Assembly (NCBI RefSeq): GCF_030867095.1
Contig: NC_081835.1
Coordinates: 46,731,892-46,795,891 of the forward strand
Direction of reading: 5' to 3'
DNA: 64,000 nucleotides
Source: Alligator mississippiensis
Taxonomy: Eukaryota > Chordata > Crocodylia > Alligatoridae
Both the position numbers and the translations under genes were made by a program. This document shows, piece after piece, positions 60,419 to 64,000 of the stretch. Position 1 is the stretch's first letter. Each line of letters opens with the position of its first letter. The notes under the pieces are model-generated. The model did no database searches, had not been told where the DNA came from, and saw nothing but the letters and a program-made list of their open reading frames with translations.

Positions 60419-63400
60419 GTAAGAGGGGAGTTACCTGGATTCATGTTCCCCTCTGGCACAGTCAGGGGGCAGAGACACCTTTCTGCTTCACCTGGCTAGA
60501 TGTTGTCCTTCAGAGGGCTTCTTTCTGCCCTGGAGGGGAAGCTCCCTCCCTTGGAGAACTCTGGCTTTGCATTCCTGGGGGCTTTCACTCCATGTGAATC
60601 TGGAGGCACACTGGCAAAGTTGACAGGAGGCTGCTCCCCCTCTGTGCCCAGCAAAAGCCCTGTCAGCTCACCTTTCTCCTCAGGACAGGCCTGGGGGACC
60701 CCTCCCTGTTAGACCCCAGAGTGGTGCAATGTCCATCCTCACTTCTGCTGAGTGGATGCCGTGGTACTTTGGGTTTAGATTCACGAGGATTATGAGTGCA
60801 CGCTGAACCAAACCAACATTGGGCACAACAACAACAAGTTCTACATCATCCAGCTTATTGAACAGAATGGCGCCTACAGCTGCTGGACCCACTGGGGCCG
60901 TGTGGTGAGTATTTTCCCAAGCACCTGCCCCTTCCATGTGACAGGGCCTCTCCTGCCCACCCATCAGGGGAAGCTCCTCTCTCTGACCAGGAGGTTTCTA
61001 TTAGGGGTGATGCGGTCTTTGCCCGCCCATGCCAGTACTGGGGTGTTAACACTTGTCCAGCAATTGGTCTCTGTGGTGCTGGCAGCTCCTCTAGTCTGGG
61101 TCCTCGGTGCTTCATTAACAGGTTTGACTTGCCAGGTCCTTATACCTGCAAAATGGAATTCTTCCTTGAACTTGTTTTTCAGCTCCTGGTCTCTCCTGGC
61201 TGTGTCTGCAGAGCTGGCTGCTCATCTGTCTTGGTTCCCATCAGATAATGCTAAAGCACCCACCACCACTGGGTTGCTTTGTCCCGTGGGACTGAGCATG
61301 GCTGAGTCTTTCCAGATTTGCATCTGTTGTTCTTTTTCCCCATGCAGGGCTCATCTTCTCGTGGGCCATGTGTTTTGGAACCTGTCCTGGATAATCATCT
61401 TGGCAGGAAACTGCTCTCTCCGGGAAATGGAGAGGGAGAAGTGTTGAGTCACACATTGTGACTCGACCTCTCATCCTCTTGCCTTCCCCCATCCTTAGAG
61501 GCAGATCATGGCACTGTCATTCCCCTCCCCCCGGGAGATCATTGGCATTGGCCCATAGTCACCAACAAATCAGGCCCTTGGCCACTGGGGTAACAGTGGG
61601 GTAAACTCCCCCAGGAGGTTTGGTCAGAGGGGATACAGCGTGCTGTTCCCACCCCTCCACACAGACCAGGAGAGAGGGACCAAAGCAGCACAGCATTTTG
61701 CCAAAGCATGGGAGGTACTGCGGTGGGGGAGTTGGCTGCCTTCCTCATGGCAGTCACAGCCTGGTTGCTTCAGTGGTGAGCTCTGCTAAACAGGGACCCT
61801 CATGAGCTCAGCACCCTGCTGTGGGGAAGAGGGGGGATAACAGACATTTGGCTGCAGTGCTAGCCACGAATTGTTGCTTTGGAGCTATTGCCTCATGCTA
61901 GGAACTCCCTTCTCAGGCAGAAAAGTTGCTGCTGCTGCCACCAGAGAGCCAGTTGCAGCCCAGGCCATTCATTGTCATCATGAATGCTGCTTGTCTGAGT
62001 GCCTGGAGCCCAGCTGCCTCAAGGGGGTGTGTGCGCGCGCGCATGCCCGTGAGTGCTGCGAGTTTCCCCCACTTCATCAGCTTGCCTCCGGTCACAGGCC
62101 AAACCATGCTGCTTGCAAAAGCGTGAGTCATTTCCAGGCCTCCTTGACACATTACCAGGAGCCCTCAGGCCAGGTTTCTTGACTTTTCAGAGCTCTGGTT
62201 GCAGCTTCTTTATGGGTGCTGTTTGAACTCCCTGGCAGAAGAGACCTAGCTGGCCTGTCCTGACAGTTGAGCAGGACAATGAAGAAAAGCACGCAAATGC
62301 CAGGTGGTGGTTGGGGCAGGGTCAGCCGGGTTTGGCCTGAGCACTGCATTTCCAGGCATTTGAAGGGTTTTTCTTATAGAACCATAGCTTTAAGTCTGCA
62401 GCTCTCCCAGAGTCCAGGTTTGGTCTTGGCTTTTTTCTGGAGCCTTCCAGGGAGCTTAGTTGGGTCTCTTGAAGCCAGGCCCCACCCTTAGGAAGGCTTT
62501 GCTTCGTCTGTAGATTGCCTTATCCTTGCCCCGCAGCATAGGGTAACCGTCTGTCCCAGTTGGAAATACAGGACATCCCTTCCTCCTTCCCTTCCAAGTC
62601 AGCGGTTGGCTGCAGGAAGAGGTGGAGGTGAAGCGGCATGCTGTGACAGGCGATCTTCCTGGCTGCCTTCCTGGGGTACTGTGCTGCTGGACCATACACT
62701 GCACCCAGGACTAGCCTCCAAAATCTGGGACTGTCCTAGGAAAAAACAGGATGGTGGTCACCCTACTTGGCAAGGACTCATGCAGGCGCGTGCCGCCTCT
62801 CATAAGAATACACTGTCCCCCCATGGCATGGTCCCTCACCCCTTGGACCGAGTCATTTGTTCTCTCTTCTCAAATGGGCCTGCTTTCCCTCAGCCTGAGT
62901 CTCCTGGTCTCTGCTTTCCTCTTTGTGGTGGTTCAGGTTGGGGCTGTGGGGAGCTTGCAGACAACTGTGGATACATGAATGCCTCCCTCATCCCCCATCA
63001 GAGGTAGGGAAAATTAACTTTTTCCCTCAGAGTAGCCAGAAAAACTGGGCACGAGAGCACAAGTGTGGCTCTGAGATGAGTCAGTTCAATTTTGGCAAAG
63101 CTGGAGATGCAGATGAGTCCAAAGCCAGCATGGGGGGAGCTAGGTCTGCTGGAACTGGCACCCCTGCACGCTGCAAGGGGTGCGGCAGGCAGCAATTCTG
63201 GGTCCCGAGTGAGCAGTGTCACCTTGTTGCCCCGGTCAAGTGGGGAGTAACATGCTGGGTCCTGCAGTCCCCACAGGCTGCAGCCGTGCATTGGAAACCG
63301 TGGTGCCTGTGGCTGCACAATACAGTTCAGCTGCCAGTCCCAGTCTAGGGGAAAGTCCTGGGAAAGGGCAAAAGGAGACAGCTGAGCCTGACCCTGCTCC

Positions 63401-63608
63401 CTTCCGCCTCTCCTAGGGAGAGCCGGGCCAGTCCAAGCTCACCAGCTTCCCTTCCCTGGAAACAGCCAAGACGGACTTTGAGAAGAAGTTTAGGGAGAAG
63501 ACCAAGAACAGCTGGGCCGAACGGGAAAACTTTGTGGCCCACGCTGGCAAGTACACGCTGATCGAAGTGCAGCCTGGGGATGAGGAGGAGGGGGAAGTGT
63601 CTGTGAAG
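60230..63608 (+). CDS. PARP3: PARP3, N-terminal part and WGR region (3' end off window)
   Basis: Exons 60230-60418, 60779-60904 and 63417-63608 join in phase 0 into the first 169 residues. By family knowledge PARP3 is a nuclear mono-ADP-ribosyltransferase, activated by DNA breaks and acting in end-joining repair. The N-terminus (MAPKRKAATKAQAVTKGKK) is basic; the WGR domain spans exons two and three (TLNQTNIGHNNNKFYIIQLI, WTHWGRVGEPGQSKL, FEKKFREKTKNSWAER, GKYTLIEV). TLNQTNI, NNNKFYIIQL and FEKKFREKTKN are as in human PARP3 as I recall it. The regulatory helical and catalytic domains lie right of the window. The start is the first in-frame ATG, 24-28 bases after the acceptor; an upstream in-frame codon at 60194 lies in the intron. 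Confidence 0.95.
60419..60778 (+). other. PARP3: PARP3 intron
   Basis: From GTAAGA to the acceptor TTTAG at 60778. No feature recognised. Confidence 0.8.
60779..60904 (+). CDS. PARP3: PARP3 coding exon 2 (WGR start)
   Basis: 42 codons, IHEDYECTLNQTNIGHNNNK to CWTHWGRV, then the donor GTGAGT. The WGR triplet that names the domain is at the exon end. Confidence 0.97.
60905..63416 (+). other. PARP3: PARP3 intron
   Basis: Contains the mariner-like MITE at 62539-62765 and a short GCGCGC run near 62033. Nothing else recognised. Confidence 0.75.
62539..62765. mobile_element. Mariner-like MITE with TA target sites
   Basis: The ends are TAGGGTAACCGTCTGTCCC and, reverse complemented, TAGGGTGACCACCATCCTG, at TA dinucleotides 62539-62540 and 62764-62765. 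An inner GGACTGTCCTAG block is like that of 16448-16715. Confidence 0.68.
63417..63608 (+). CDS. PARP3: PARP3 coding exon 3 (WGR end)
   Basis: 64 codons, GEPGQSKLTSFPSLETAKTD to EEGEVSVK, then the donor GTGAGC at 63609. Acceptor CTCCTAG at 63416. Confidence 0.97.
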
Positions 63609-64000
63609 GTGAGCAGTGCACATGGGGGTGGGTTCACCAGCTGTTCCCACACTGGGTCAACTGTGTTTGTCTGAGGCAGCATGGACCAGGGTGTCATGTG
63701 CCCAGGGCTTGCAGGGCTGGCTTGGCATTGTTAGAGAGATGGAGAGCAGTGGCCCCACCCTCCCCACCCACCCCTGCTGTGCAGTCACAGTGTGGGGCTG
63801 TATTGCCAAGGTCTTGTCAGAAGTGTCACTTCATCTGTGGGAGCAACAGGGTGAGGGGGGGACTTTGCCTGCACAATGCCTAAACAGGCACCTTTGTGGT
63901 TGGCTCTCAATGCAACGGCTCATCCCCATGGCTGCTGGAGTGAAGGAACCCTGTATCAGTGGTCCTGACTCCTTGGGCTGTTTCACATCAGAGATGGTCA
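63609..64000 (+). other. PARP3: PARP3 intron, window end
   Basis: No start of the next expected exon was found before the right edge. Confidence 0.7.

Overview
This window reads as nuclear DNA of a reptile, most likely a crocodilian (a turtle is the main alternative). The coding exons are split by GT-AG introns. The repeats are CR1 LINEs (two of them young, with an open ORF2), old MIR SINEs and many short non-autonomous DNA transposons. Nothing bacterial, such as operons or CRISPR arrays, was seen. The organism call is inference from repeat content and was not checked by a search.

Three host genes are present, in the order known from human 3p21: GRM2 (+), RRP9 (-), PARP3 (+). GRM2 is entered in the middle of the gene: four exons (9136-9973, 18037-19100, 26087-26261, 27067-27140) give the last 716 residues, from within the glutamate-binding Venus-flytrap domain to the stop; about 155 N-terminal residues lie off the left edge. 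RRP9 is complete: 15 exons from ATG at 48747 down to stop at 33145 join in phase into a 483-residue U3 snoRNP WD40 protein. PARP3 starts head-to-head with RRP9 from a shared GC-rich promoter near 48.75-49.09 kb, has a large first intron (49091 to about 60200), and shows its first three coding exons (169 residues, including the WGR region); its catalytic part is off the right edge. GRM2 and RRP9 converge across about 6 kb without a recognised gene.

The rest is mobile DNA. An old CR1 fills 1 to about 3040. A young CR1 (4507-8193) has an open ORF2 behind the esterase end of ORF1, and a second young copy (12690-15581) lies in a GRM2 intron. The ORF1/ORF2 junction of the first copy reads T TTA AAC TAA, with ORF2 in the -1 frame and no ATG for about 150 codons; the old copy has the same heptamer, stop and frame, so programmed -1 frameshifting is a serious hypothesis. 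Other notable items are a family of about 954-bp palindromic (fold-back) elements, two in RRP9 intron 3 and one in PARP3 intron 1; the PARP3 copy is flanked by about 210-bp direct repeats; a long-inverted-repeat element at 10285-11722 whose right arm holds a 62-bp near-exact copy of the GRM2 exon/intron junction, splice donor included; and a hAT-like element (19249-20133) with a clean 8-bp target duplication.
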